From: Solirubrobacterales bacterium
GTDB lineage: Bacteria; Actinomycetota; Thermoleophilia; Solirubrobacterales; Solirubrobacteraceae
Direction: 5' to 3'
Assembly: GCA_003134675.1 (NCBI GenBank)
Contig: PLBZ01000054.1
Span: forward strand, 1-7,847
Length of the DNA stretch: 7,847 bases
The notes under the pieces are model-generated. The model saw only the letters and a list, made by a program, of their open reading frames with translations. It was not told the DNA's origin and did not search any database. This document shows, one piece after another, positions 1 to 6,585 of the stretch; the stretch's first letter is position 1, and each line of letters begins with the position of its first letter. Made by a program: the position numbers and the translations under genes.

Positions 1-561
1 GTGATCGACAACTACGACTCGTTTACGTACAACCTCGTTCAGTATCTGGGCGAGCTGGGAGCCGAGGTGCACGCGGTCCGCAACGACCGTGCCACCGTGG
101 ATGAGCTGCTGGCGGGTGGATACGAACGCTGTGTGGTCTCACCGGGACCGTGCACGCCCGATCAAGCAGGGATCACGCTCGAGGTGGTCCGGCGGATGCC
201 CGAGGCGGGGATCCCTACGCTCGGCGTGTGTCTCGGTCATCAGGCGCTGGCGCAGGCGTTCGGGGGGCATTGGAAGCTGCACGCGCCCGTGCACGGCAAG
301 GCGACACGTATCGAGCACGACGAGCGCACCATCTTCCGGGGCATCTCATCGCCGCTGACGGTGGGGAGATATCACTCGCTCGTCGTCGAGGACGAGCTGC
401 CCGGCTGTCTGGAGGAGTCGGCGCGGGGTGGGGGCGTGCTGATGGCGCTGCGTCACCGCGAGCTGCCGGCGGAGGGCGTGCAGTTTCACCCGGAGTCGGT
501 GCTGACCGACGAGGGCAGGAAGTTGCTGAGCAACTTCCTGCAAGGGCCGGCTGATGCCTAA
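1..561 (+). CDS. trpG: Anthranilate synthase glutamine amidotransferase subunit TrpG (PabA-like), probably 5'-partial
   Basis: This class I glutamine amidotransferase hydrolyses glutamine and passes ammonia to the TrpE (or PabB) subunit, which makes anthranilate (or aminodeoxychorismate) from chorismate. In the 186 visible residues the N-terminal DNYDSFTYN signature is at residues 3-11, the SPGP oxyanion-region motif at 47-50, the nucleophile Cys77 lies in GVCLGH, and the catalytic pair His163/Glu165 lies in FHPES. The reading frame opens with GTG at base 1. Family members normally have three to five more hydrophobic residues before DNYDSF, forming the first beta strand, so this GTG is probably an internal Val codon and the true start lies upstream. 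The TAA stop overlaps trpD by 8 bp, which suggests translational coupling. Sequence alone does not separate TrpG from PabA, and the protein may serve both folate and tryptophan synthesis. Its place next to trpD favours TrpG. No trpE is visible; it may lie just upstream. Confidence 0.95.
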   Translation: MIDNYDSFTYNLVQYLGELGAEVHAVRNDRATVDELLAGGYERCVVSPGPCTPDQAGITLEVVRRMPEAGIPTLGVCLGHQALAQAFGGHWKLHAPVHGKATRIEHDERTIFRGISSPLTVGRYHSLVVEDELPGCLEESARGGGVLMALRHRELPAEGVQFHPESVLTDEGRKLLSNFLQGPADA

Positions 562-1597
562 CCCGATCCTGACGAGCGCGATCGACGCGCTCAGCGCGCG
601 CCGCGACCTGAGCGCGGATGAGGCCGCGGAGGTGCTCGCGGAGATCATGCATGGCGAGGTCTCCGAGATCCAGATCGCGGGCTTTCTGATTGCGCTGAGG
701 ACGAAGGGTGAGACCGTGGACGAGCTGACCGGGCTGGCCCGCACGATGCGGGCACTGGCTGCGCACGTGGCCACCGAGCGCGGGGATCTGCTGGACACCT
801 CGGGCACCGGTGGTGGGAAGCGCACGTTCAACGTCTCGACCACGGCGGCGCTGATCGCCGCCGGTGCTGGATGTGCGGTGGCCAAGCACGGCAATCGCTC
901 CGCCACCAGCCTGTCGGGCTCGGCGGATCTGCTGGAGGCGCTGGGTGCTCGTATCGACCTCGCGCCGGAGGGCGTAGCGCACTGTATCGAGGAGGCGGGC
1001 TTCGGATTTATGTTCGCCCCCTCGCACCACCAGGCCACCCGTTTCGTCGTGCCTGTGCGGCGCGAGCTGGCGGTGAAAACGATCTTCAACCTGCTCGGGC
1101 CGCTCACGAATCCGGCGGGCGCGCGCCGCCAGCTGATCGGCGTATCGGATCCGAGCTTCCTGGAGAGGATGGCCGGTGCGCTGGCACGGCTGGGGGTGGA
1201 CCGGGCGCTGGTCGTCTCTGGCGAGGACGGGCTGGACGAGGTCTCGATCAGCGCGGCGACACGGGTGGTGGAGGTCAACGGCGAGGAGCTTCGCCATTAC
1301 ACGCTGACGCCGAGCGATGTGGGGATCCAGCTCGCTACTGAGCCGGGCTATGAGGGGGGCACTCCTGCGGAGAACGCGGCGGTGACGCGCGCGATCCTGG
1401 CGGGCGAGCAGGGTGTGCGCGCCGATCTCGCGCTGATCAACGCTGGCGTCGCGATCTACGCCGCCGGCGTCGCGGAGAGCATCGCGGCGGGTGTACAAGC
1501 GGCGCGCGCGGCCCTAGAGGACGGGAGCGCACAGAGCGCCCTGGAGCGATACCTGCAGGCCAGCCGACGGTATGCCCCCGCGGAGGCTGCGCGATGA
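554..1597 (+). CDS. trpD: Anthranilate phosphoribosyltransferase
   Basis: This enzyme transfers the phosphoribosyl group of PRPP to anthranilate, the second committed step of tryptophan synthesis, in the cytoplasm. The 347-residue length is normal. A short helical N-terminal domain (about 1-70) precedes the alpha/beta catalytic domain. Family motifs are the glycine-rich PRPP loop at 84-93, KHGNRSATS at 111-119, the anthranilate-site stretch FMFAPSHHQA at 152-161 with VRREL at 168-172, GPLTNPAGA at 182-190, and DGLDE at 225-229, whose Asp228/Glu229 match the metal-binding pair. The glycine-rich loop is unusual: the common form is GTGGDGxxT, but here it reads GTGGGKRT, one residue shorter and without the Asp. 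The ATG at 554 has an AAGGG ribosome site (542-546) seven bases upstream and overlaps trpG by 8 bp. Its TGA stop shares an ATGA with trpC. The function call is firm. Confidence 0.97.
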   Translation: MPNPILTSAIDALSARRDLSADEAAEVLAEIMHGEVSEIQIAGFLIALRTKGETVDELTGLARTMRALAAHVATERGDLLDTSGTGGGKRTFNVSTTAALIAAGAGCAVAKHGNRSATSLSGSADLLEALGARIDLAPEGVAHCIEEAGFGFMFAPSHHQATRFVVPVRRELAVKTIFNLLGPLTNPAGARRQLIGVSDPSFLERMAGALARLGVDRALVVSGEDGLDEVSISAATRVVEVNGEELRHYTLTPSDVGIQLATEPGYEGGTPAENAAVTRAILAGEQGVRADLALINAGVAIYAAGVAESIAAGVQAARAALEDGSAQSALERYLQASRRYAPAEAAR

Positions 1598-2454
1598 GCA
1601 CACGCACACCGACGGTGTTGGAGCGCATTCTGCAGAGCACGCGCGAGGAGGTGAAGCGCCGCAAGCGGAAGCTGCCGCTGAAGGAGCTCGAGTATCAGGC
1701 GTTCGCCCTCGGCAATGGGGGCGATGCGAGCGAGCGGCGCTTCGGAGCGGCACTTCAGGAACCTGGGATGGCGGTGATCGCCGAGTTCAAGCGCCGCTCG
1801 CCTTCAGCCGGGACGCTGCGCGAGGCCCCGGATGTCCATGAGCTGGTGGGTGCGTACCAGCGCGGCGGTGCAAGCGCGCTGTCTGTGCTGACGGAGGGCC
1901 CGAACTTCGACGGAACGCTCGAGGATCTGCGTGCCGCTCGTGCCATGTGCGAATTGCCGATTCTGCGCAAGGACTTCATCGTCGATGAGTACCAACTGCA
2001 CGAGTCGCTGCTCGCGCGGGCAGACGCCGTGCTGCTGATCGTGGCGGCGCTCCAGTCAGGAGAGCTGACCGCGCTGCACGAGCGGGCCCATACGCTTGGA
2101 CTGGACGTATTGGTGGAGGTGCACGATCGCGACGAGCTGCGCACGGCGCTGGACGCTGGGGCCGAGCTGATCGGGATCAACAACCGCGACCTGAGGGACT
2201 TCAGCGTGGACGTGGAGCGCACCGCGCGGTTGATGGGGGATATTCCGGCCGGAGTCACTGTGATCTCTGAGTCGGGGATCACAGGTGCTGAGCAGCTGCG
2301 CAAGCTGGAGGATGCCGGCGTGGATGCGGTGCTCGTGGGGGAGTTGTTGATGCGCTCCGCAGACCCCGAGGCAGCTTTGCGCGCGCTGCGGGGTGCTCGC
2401 GCCAATCGTGGCGAGGGATCGCCCGAGCGACGGGCTGGGCAGGGCTTCCAATAG
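1594..2454 (+). CDS. trpC: Indole-3-glycerol-phosphate synthase
   Basis: This TIM-barrel enzyme decarboxylates and closes CdRP (carboxyphenylamino-deoxyribulose phosphate) to indole-3-glycerol phosphate. Conserved active-site stretches are IAEFKRRSPS (residues 62-71, with Glu64 and Lys66), LRKDF (124-128, with the catalytic Lys126), VEVH (174-177, Glu175), GINNRDL (194-200) and SESG (225-228, Glu226 and Ser227), followed by the phosphate-binding VLVGELLM (247-253). At 286 residues it is somewhat longer than the usual 255-270. The excess lies in the 30-60 region and in a polar, unconserved C-terminal tail from about residue 267. The start is fixed by a strong GGAGG (1582-1586) seven bases before the ATG and by the 4-bp ATGA overlap with trpD. 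It is not fused to trpF, which stands alone beyond the protease gene. A hairpin-forming stretch begins five bases after the TAG stop. Valine codons are strongly GTG (15 of 19), as in trpF. Confidence 0.97.
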   Translation: MSTRTPTVLERILQSTREEVKRRKRKLPLKELEYQAFALGNGGDASERRFGAALQEPGMAVIAEFKRRSPSAGTLREAPDVHELVGAYQRGGASALSVLTEGPNFDGTLEDLRAARAMCELPILRKDFIVDEYQLHESLLARADAVLLIVAALQSGELTALHERAHTLGLDVLVEVHDRDELRTALDAGAELIGINNRDLRDFSVDVERTARLMGDIPAGVTVISESGITGAEQLRKLEDAGVDAVLVGELLMRSADPEAALRALRGARANRGEGSPERRAGQGFQ

Positions 2455-2458
2455 CTTT

Positions 2459-2491
2459 AAGGCGAAGCGAGGCTCCGCTTTAGACCGCCTT
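2459..2491 (+). other. Two-part inverted repeat between trpC and htrA (possible RNA hairpin)
   Basis: The outer arms AAGGCG (2459-2464) and CGCCTT (2486-2491) are exact complements. Directly inside them, AAGCG (2465-2469) pairs with CGCTT (2476-2480) around a six-base loop. This gives 11 base pairs with a five-base bulge, TAGAC, on the 3' side. There is no following T-run, so it is not a standard intrinsic terminator. It could be a Rho-independent-like or processing structure, an mRNA end stabiliser, or chance. It occupies most of the only gap larger than 30 bases between genes in this window. Confidence 0.45.
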
Positions 2492-2518
2492 GATGGCAAC
2501 CGGTCATTCTGTGAATCC

Positions 2519-3733
2519 ATGAAACGTACTTTCTTCATACCGTTCATCGCCGCCCTCATCGGCGGGGGTGTTGTCGTCGCGGTGATCGCGGCGTTCGGCG
2601 ATCTGGGCACCTCACAGAAGACGGTCACCACGGTCCAGGCGGCTCCACTGGCGCCTTCCAATGCCTCGCAGCAGAGCCCGGGGCTGACGCCCCACGACAT
2701 CTATGTGCGCGATGCGCCGGGTGTCGTGTTCGTCACATCGACGATCGTGCAGAAGACGGAATCGCCCTTCAACCTGTTCGGCGGCGGGGAAACCCAGCGC
2801 CGGGGCCAGGCGACCGGCTCGGGCATCGTGATCGACAGCAGTGGCACGATCTTGACCAACTGGCACGTTGTCGAGAACGCCGTGAAGGTCACCGTCAGCA
2901 TCGAAAAAGGCAAGGCCGTCGATGCTCAGGTAGTCGGCAAGGATCCCTCCAACGATCTCGCTGTGCTGCGGATTCCGAATGACGGCCTGACGCTGCACCC
3001 GCTCACGCTCGGTAACTCCAGCACTGCGCAGGTGGGCGATCCGGTGCTCGCGATCGGCAACCCGTTTGATCTGGAACGGACGCTCACCACCGGGGTGATC
3101 TCGGCGCTCCAGCGCCAGATAACCGCGCCTAACGGCTTCACGATCGACAACGTCCTGCAGACCGATGCGCCGATCAACCCGGGCAACTCCGGTGGCCCGC
3201 TACTCGACGCCGCGGGACGCGTGATCGGCATCAACTCACAGATCGAGACCGGCGGCAGCAGCGGCGGCAGCGTCGGTATCGGCTTTGCCGTTCCGATCAA
3301 CACGGCCAAGAACGAGATCTCTCAGCTCGAGAAAGGCGGCACCGTGCGCGGCGCCTACCTCGGCTTGACATCGCTGACGATCGACGGATCGCTGTCGGCG
3401 CTCAACCTCCCCGTGAAACAGGGTGCGCTGGTGCAGAACGTGCAGAAGGGCACCGCCGCCGAAAAGGCCGGTATCCGCGGAGGGAACATCAACGGCAGCA
3501 CCGAAAACGGCCAGGTCGCGGTTGGCGGCGACATCGTCGTCTCGATCGACGGCAAGGCTGTCACGAGCTCGGAAGACCTTGCGAACGACATCGCCGCGAA
3601 GAAACCGGGCAATACCGTGAGCATCGGGTTGCTGCGTGCGAATGGCAAGGGGGGCTACGAACACAAGACGGTGAGCGTTACGCTCGGCAGCCGTCCCAAC
3701 TCGGTGCCGAACGCGAACACGCCCGAAGGGTAA
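2519..3733 (+). CDS. htrA: HtrA/DegP-family trypsin-like serine protease, membrane-anchored, one PDZ domain
   Basis: This is a predicted extracytoplasmic serine protease of the HtrA/DegP (S1C) family, which degrades or handles misfolded envelope proteins. The 404-residue form has a KR-preceded hydrophobic N-terminal segment (about 5-26) acting as signal anchor or signal peptide, and a polar linker to about 55. A chymotrypsin-fold domain follows, with the complete triad His116 (TNWHVV), Asp146 (NDLAVL) and Ser224 (GNSGGP). The C-terminal PDZ domain spans about 275-390, with AYLG (279-282) as its carboxylate-binding loop and GGDIV at 336-340. A Gly/Ser-rich loop lies at 245-252. I chose ATG 2519 because it gives a compact N-terminus. 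A GTG at 2393 would add 42 polar residues and overlap trpC by 62 bp. No good ribosome site precedes 2519, so the start is less certain than the identity. The gene interrupts the trp genes and uses more GTC valine codons (11 of the first 20) than its neighbours. No substrate can be inferred. Confidence 0.93.
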   Translation: MKRTFFIPFIAALIGGGVVVAVIAAFGDLGTSQKTVTTVQAAPLAPSNASQQSPGLTPHDIYVRDAPGVVFVTSTIVQKTESPFNLFGGGETQRRGQATGSGIVIDSSGTILTNWHVVENAVKVTVSIEKGKAVDAQVVGKDPSNDLAVLRIPNDGLTLHPLTLGNSSTAQVGDPVLAIGNPFDLERTLTTGVISALQRQITAPNGFTIDNVLQTDAPINPGNSGGPLLDAAGRVIGINSQIETGGSSGGSVGIGFAVPINTAKNEISQLEKGGTVRGAYLGLTSLTIDGSLSALNLPVKQGALVQNVQKGTAAEKAGIRGGNINGSTENGQVAVGGDIVVSIDGKAVTSSEDLANDIAAKKPGNTVSIGLLRANGKGGYEHKTVSVTLGSRPNSVPNANTPEG

Positions 3734-3743
3734 GAACCTGAAC

Positions 3744-3762
3744 GTCCCGCTACCGTTGGGAC
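3744..3762 (+). promoter_or_regulatory. Short inverted repeat and candidate leaderless -10 box abutting the trpF start
   Basis: GTCCC (3744-3748) and GGGAC (3758-3762) are complementary arms around a nine-base loop. The second arm touches the trpF ATG. Within the loop, TACCGT (3751-3756) fits the TAnnnT pattern and ends six bases before the ATG, the spacing of leaderless actinobacterial transcripts. No credible -35 and no properly spaced Shine-Dalgarno are visible; the only purine run, GGGA, sits one base from the start codon. Either reading may be chance. Confidence 0.25.
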
Positions 3763-4431
3763 ATGTCCGAGTTCTCCCCACGGGTGAAGATTTGCGGGAT
3801 AACCAGCTTGGCGGATGCCGAACTGGCACTCGAGCTGGGAGCGTGGGCGCTGGGCATGATCTTTTTCCAGGGCAGTCCGCGCTCCTGCTCGATTGAGGAG
3901 GCGCAGCGCATCACGGCGGCGCTGGCGCGAAAGGTGGAGCTGTGCGGAGTGTTCGTGAACGATTCCCTGGAGCGTGTTGTGCGGTGCAGCGAGGATCTGG
4001 GGCTGACGATGGTGCAGTTGCATGGGGACGAGGGCCCGGCGTTCTGTGGTGAGGTGCCGCGCCGAACCGGGGCGCGGGTGGTGAAGGCGGCCCAGGTGGC
4101 GGGCCCGGGCGACGTAAGGGATCTGGAGCGCTACCACGTGGACTTCCACCTGCTCGACGCGCGCGCGAAGGCGCTTCAGAAGCAGGCGCTGAGGGGAGGC
4201 ACCGGGGAGACGTTCGACTGGAATCTGCTGACCGAGCGACGCTCGAAGGTCCCGCTGATCCTGAGCGGTGGATTGAATCCGAGCAACGTGGCGGAGGCGA
4301 TCGCTCAGACGAGGCCGTTTGCGGTGGACAGCGCGAGCGGCACGGAGAGTGCTCCGGGACAGAAGGATGAGGAGAAGCTGAAGGCATTCTTCGCCGCTGC
4401 CCGGTGCTCAGCGGTGGAGACGATTGCATGA
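3763..4431 (+). CDS. trpF: Phosphoribosylanthranilate isomerase
   Basis: This TIM-barrel enzyme carries out the Amadori rearrangement of phosphoribosylanthranilate to CdRP, the substrate of TrpC. The 222 residues contain the general base Cys11 in KICGIT (9-14), the SPR element at 38-40, VQLHGDE at 84-90, FDW at 151-153, the phosphate-binding LSGGL at 167-171, and the general acid Asp189 in [11 protein letters not shown]. The length is normal and no key residue is missing. The ATG follows the protease stop by 29 bases with no clear ribosome site, unlike the other trp genes. Translation may therefore depend on a leaderless transcript or on ribosomes from upstream. The TGA stop shares an ATGA with trpB. 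Many actinomycetes (Streptomyces, Mycobacterium) lack trpF and use the dual-function HisA homologue PriA. A separate trpF here therefore argues for another, deeper lineage. Confidence 0.96.
   Translation: MSEFSPRVKICGITSLADAELALELGAWALGMIFFQGSPRSCSIEEAQRITAALARKVELCGVFVNDSLERVVRCSEDLGLTMVQLHGDEGPAFCGEVPRRTGARVVKAAQVAGPGDVRDLERYHVDFHLLDARAKALQKQALRGGTGETFDWNLLTERRSKVPLILSGGLNPSNVAEAIAQTRPFAVDSASGTESAPGQKDEEKLKAFFAAARCSAVETIA
4416..4420 (+). promoter_or_regulatory. Ribosome binding site that fixes the trpB start
   Basis: GGAGA lies inside the end of trpF, seven bases upstream of the ATG at 4428. This spacing supports 4428 over the in-frame upstream start at 4404, which would add eight unconserved residues. 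Confidence 0.7.
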
Positions 4432-5597
4432 ACGTGGTCGAGCACCGCTTCGGGCCCTATGGAGGGCAGTTCGTTCCGGAGACGCTGATGAGAGCGCTGG
4501 CGGAACTGGAGCAGGCGTGGGTCAAGGCGCGGGAGGATCCGTCCTACCGCGAAGAGCTGGAGGGACTGCTGCGCGATTTCGGCGGCCGTCCCACACCGCT
4601 GTACAAAGCAAGGAGGCTGTCCGAGAAAGCCGGACGCCCCATATACCTAAAGCGCGAGGATCTCAACCACACGGGCTCGCACAAGCTGAACAACGCGCTT
4701 GGGCAAGCGCTGCTGGCCAGGCGGATGGGTAAGCGGAGGATCATCGCCGAGACCGGGGCCGGTCAGCACGGCGTGGCGACCGCGACTGTCTGCGCGCTGC
4801 TGGACATGGAGTGCGTCGTGTACATGGGCACGGAGGACACGCGCCGTCAGCGGCCGAACGTACAGCGGATGGAGCTGTTGGGGGCGAGCGTGAAGCCTGT
4901 GGATGCGGGCGCAAAGACACTCAAGGAGGCCACTTCAGCTGCGATCAGGGACTGGGTGACGAACGTGGAGAGCACCCACTACGTGATCGGCTCGGTGGTC
5001 GGCCCGGCGCCGTACCCGGCGATCGTACGCGACCTGCAGCGCGTGATCGGCGACGAGGCACGGGCTCAGATACTGGAGGTGCAGGGGCGGCTGCCGGAGC
5101 GGGTGATCGCCTGCGTGGGAGGGGGCTCAAACGCGATCGGCACGTTCGCGGCGTTCCTGGAGGATGAGCAGGTGCAGCTGATCGGGGTGGAGGCGGGCGG
5201 CGAGGGGATCGACACCCCTCGACACGGAGCCCCGCTGACGGTTGGCGGGCGAGTGGGCATTCTGCACGGATCGCGCTCAGCGGTGATGCAGGACGAGGAG
5301 GGGCAGATCTTGCAGGCACACTCGGTGTCGGCGGGTCTGGATTACCCGGGTGCGGGACCCCAGCACGCGCAGCTACGCGACAGCGGGAGAGCGCGCTACG
5401 TGGCGGTGACAGATCTAGAAGCCATAGCCGCCTTCAAGGAGATGGCGCGCTTGGAGGGAATCATCCCTGCACTCGAGACTGCACACGCGCTGGCATGGAC
5501 GCTCGCCCAGGTTGACGGAGGGCTCGATCTGGTCTGCTTGTCCGGCCGTGGGGACAAGGATCTCGCGGAAGTATTGAAGCCCACCCCAGATAAATGA
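4428..5597 (+). CDS. trpB: Tryptophan synthase beta chain
   Basis: This PLP enzyme condenses indole, channelled from TrpA, with serine to give tryptophan. With start 4428 it has 389 residues, typical of the TrpB1 type that partners TrpA. Seen motifs are [13 protein letters not shown] at 8-20, [10 protein letters not shown] at 81-90 with the PLP Schiff-base Lys86, AETGAGQHG at 107-115 with the catalytic Glu108, the phosphate-binding GGGSN at 231-235, HGSRS at 280-284, [13 protein letters not shown] at 301-313 with Asp305, the interface region around Glu350, and LSGRGDKD at 371-378 with Ser372 near the PLP ring nitrogen. All correspond to the well-studied Salmonella enzyme. The ATG overlaps the trpF stop and the TGA overlaps the trpA start, each by 4 bp. 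This should tie synthesis of the alpha and beta chains together. Nothing is missing or frameshifted. Confidence 0.98.
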   Translation: MNVVEHRFGPYGGQFVPETLMRALAELEQAWVKAREDPSYREELEGLLRDFGGRPTPLYKARRLSEKAGRPIYLKREDLNHTGSHKLNNALGQALLARRMGKRRIIAETGAGQHGVATATVCALLDMECVVYMGTEDTRRQRPNVQRMELLGASVKPVDAGAKTLKEATSAAIRDWVTNVESTHYVIGSVVGPAPYPAIVRDLQRVIGDEARAQILEVQGRLPERVIACVGGGSNAIGTFAAFLEDEQVQLIGVEAGGEGIDTPRHGAPLTVGGRVGILHGSRSAVMQDEEGQILQAHSVSAGLDYPGAGPQHAQLRDSGRARYVAVTDLEAIAAFKEMARLEGIIPALETAHALAWTLAQVDGGLDLVCLSGRGDKDLAEVLKPTPDK

Positions 5598-6403
5598 GCT
5601 CTCGGACGATGACCGGCGTGGAGCGGATTGCCGACGCCTTCGCGAACACGGGTAAGCAGGCCGCGCTGATGCCATATTTGATGGGTGGGTATCCGACGCT
5701 CGCGGCCTCGATCGGGATCGGCCAGGCGTGCGTAACGGCCGGCGCGGACATCATCGAGCTGGGTATGCCCTATTCGGACCCGCTCGCCGACGGGCCGGTG
5801 ATCCATGCGGCGGGCACGGAGGCGCTCGCGGCGGGAGCGAACGTGGCCGGTGTCCTGGAGGTGGCGCGCACGCTGGCCCAGAGCGTGCCGGTGGTGTTGA
5901 TGTGTTACGCGAACATGGTGCTGGCCCCGGGCGCGGAGGCGTTCGTGGAGCGGCTGGCGAAGACCGGCGCGAGCGGGTTGATCGTCCCCGATCTGCCGCT
6001 CGGGGAGGCGCCGGAGGTGCTGGCGGCATGCACGGCGCACGGGCTGGCGCTGGTGCCACTGGTGGCGCCCACGACCACGCCAGAGCGGTTGGCGGCGATC
6101 GGCAAGAGCGCGAAGGGGTTCGTGTATACGGTCTCGGTGGTGGGCACGACCGGCGAGCGTAATGCGCTGGGGGAGCATTTTGCGCAGGTCGTGGCGCGCG
6201 CAAAGGCGAGCACTGAGTTGCCGGTCGCGCTGGGCTTCGGGATCAGTACGCCCGAGCATGCCCGGCAGGCCGCGCAAGCGGGCGCCGACGGGGTGATCGT
6301 CGGCACGAGGCTGGTGCGCGCCGCGGGTGAGTCCGAGGACCCGGCGGGCGCCGTCGGAGCGGTGGTAGGTGAACTGGCAACGGGTCTTGCGATAGCTCGC
6401 TAG
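5594..6403 (+). CDS. trpA: Tryptophan synthase alpha chain
   Basis: The alpha subunit of the alpha2-beta2 synthase splits indole-3-glycerol phosphate into glyceraldehyde-3-phosphate and indole. The 269-residue TIM barrel shows the signature [14 protein letters not shown] at 55-68, with the catalytic Glu55 and Asp66 (Glu49 and Asp60 in Salmonella), PDLPLGE at 132-138, the mobile loop 6 [10 protein letters not shown] at 180-189 with conserved Thr186, and the phosphate-binding GFGIST and VGTRLV segments (214-219, 236-241). The start shares an ATGA with the trpB stop. No Shine-Dalgarno is visible, so coupling to trpB is the likely mode of initiation; a second in-frame ATG at 5609 would shorten the product by five residues. 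It ends with TAG, 13 bases before a small membrane-protein gene. This is the last recognised pathway gene in the cluster. Confidence 0.97.
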   Translation: MSSRTMTGVERIADAFANTGKQAALMPYLMGGYPTLAASIGIGQACVTAGADIIELGMPYSDPLADGPVIHAAGTEALAAGANVAGVLEVARTLAQSVPVVLMCYANMVLAPGAEAFVERLAKTGASGLIVPDLPLGEAPEVLAACTAHGLALVPLVAPTTTPERLAAIGKSAKGFVYTVSVVGTTGERNALGEHFAQVVARAKASTELPVALGFGISTPEHARQAAQAGADGVIVGTRLVRAAGESEDPAGAVGAVVGELATGLAIAR

Positions 6404-6416
6404 GATTGCCGGCGGC

Positions 6417-6578
6417 ATGGGATTGGTCCTCACCGTTACCGCCGGCCTGATCGTTTGGGTCGTGCTTTGGGCGCTCGGCGCGAAGGGCTTCGACGCGTTC
6501 ATGTTTGCTACGGCGATCATTGTGGCGGGAGCGTCCATCAAGATCCTCTCCGGCTACCTTCCCGGCCGCCGTAGCTGA
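6417..6578 (+). CDS. Small predicted two-helix membrane protein, function unknown
   Basis: This 53-codon frame lies between trpA and the binding-protein gene. The product has two hydrophobic stretches, about residues 3-20 (rich in Leu, Val and Trp) and about 28-44. A short polar turn with Lys23 and Asp26 joins them, and the C-terminal tail GYLPGRRS is basic. This suggests a helical hairpin in the cytoplasmic membrane. It fits tightly, 13 bases after trpA and 7 bases before the next start, and has no frame conflict with either. AGGA (6402-6405), overlapping the trpA stop, is a distant ribosome-site candidate. TAGGAT (6401-6406) also resembles a high-GC actinobacterial -10 box. I do not recognise a named family. 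The composition and tight fit favour a real gene over a chance frame, but coding status is an inference. Confidence 0.65.
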   Translation: MGLVLTVTAGLIVWVVLWALGAKGFDAFMFATAIIVAGASIKILSGYLPGRRS

Positions 6579-6585
6579 GAATCCA

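Noticed and set aside
1445..1474. Direct repeat of GGCGTCGCG in trpD
   Set aside because: It encodes the repeated Ala-Gly-Val-Ala of the conserved C-terminal helix and is explained by codon bias.
215..1498. Long minus-strand open frames antisense to trpG and trpD (427 and 310 codons)
   Set aside because: They lie opposite strongly conserved trp genes, are Arg/Ala/Pro/Ser-rich with no recognisable domain, and are typical shadows in GC-rich DNA.
2393..2518. A 42-residue N-terminal extension of the protease starting at GTG 2393
   Set aside because: It would overlap trpC by 62 bp and put a polar, unconserved segment in front of the membrane anchor. ATG 2519 gives a standard signal-anchor N-terminus, though neither start has a strong ribosome site.
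5396..6541. A 381-codon minus-strand open frame antisense to trpB and trpA
   Set aside because: Low-complexity Arg/His-rich translation without motifs. The + strand frames are firmly identified, so it is a high-GC shadow.
6505..6585. An earlier TTG start for the binding protein
   Set aside because: It overlaps the small membrane gene in another frame and places 27 polar, Arg-rich residues before the lipoprotein signal peptide.
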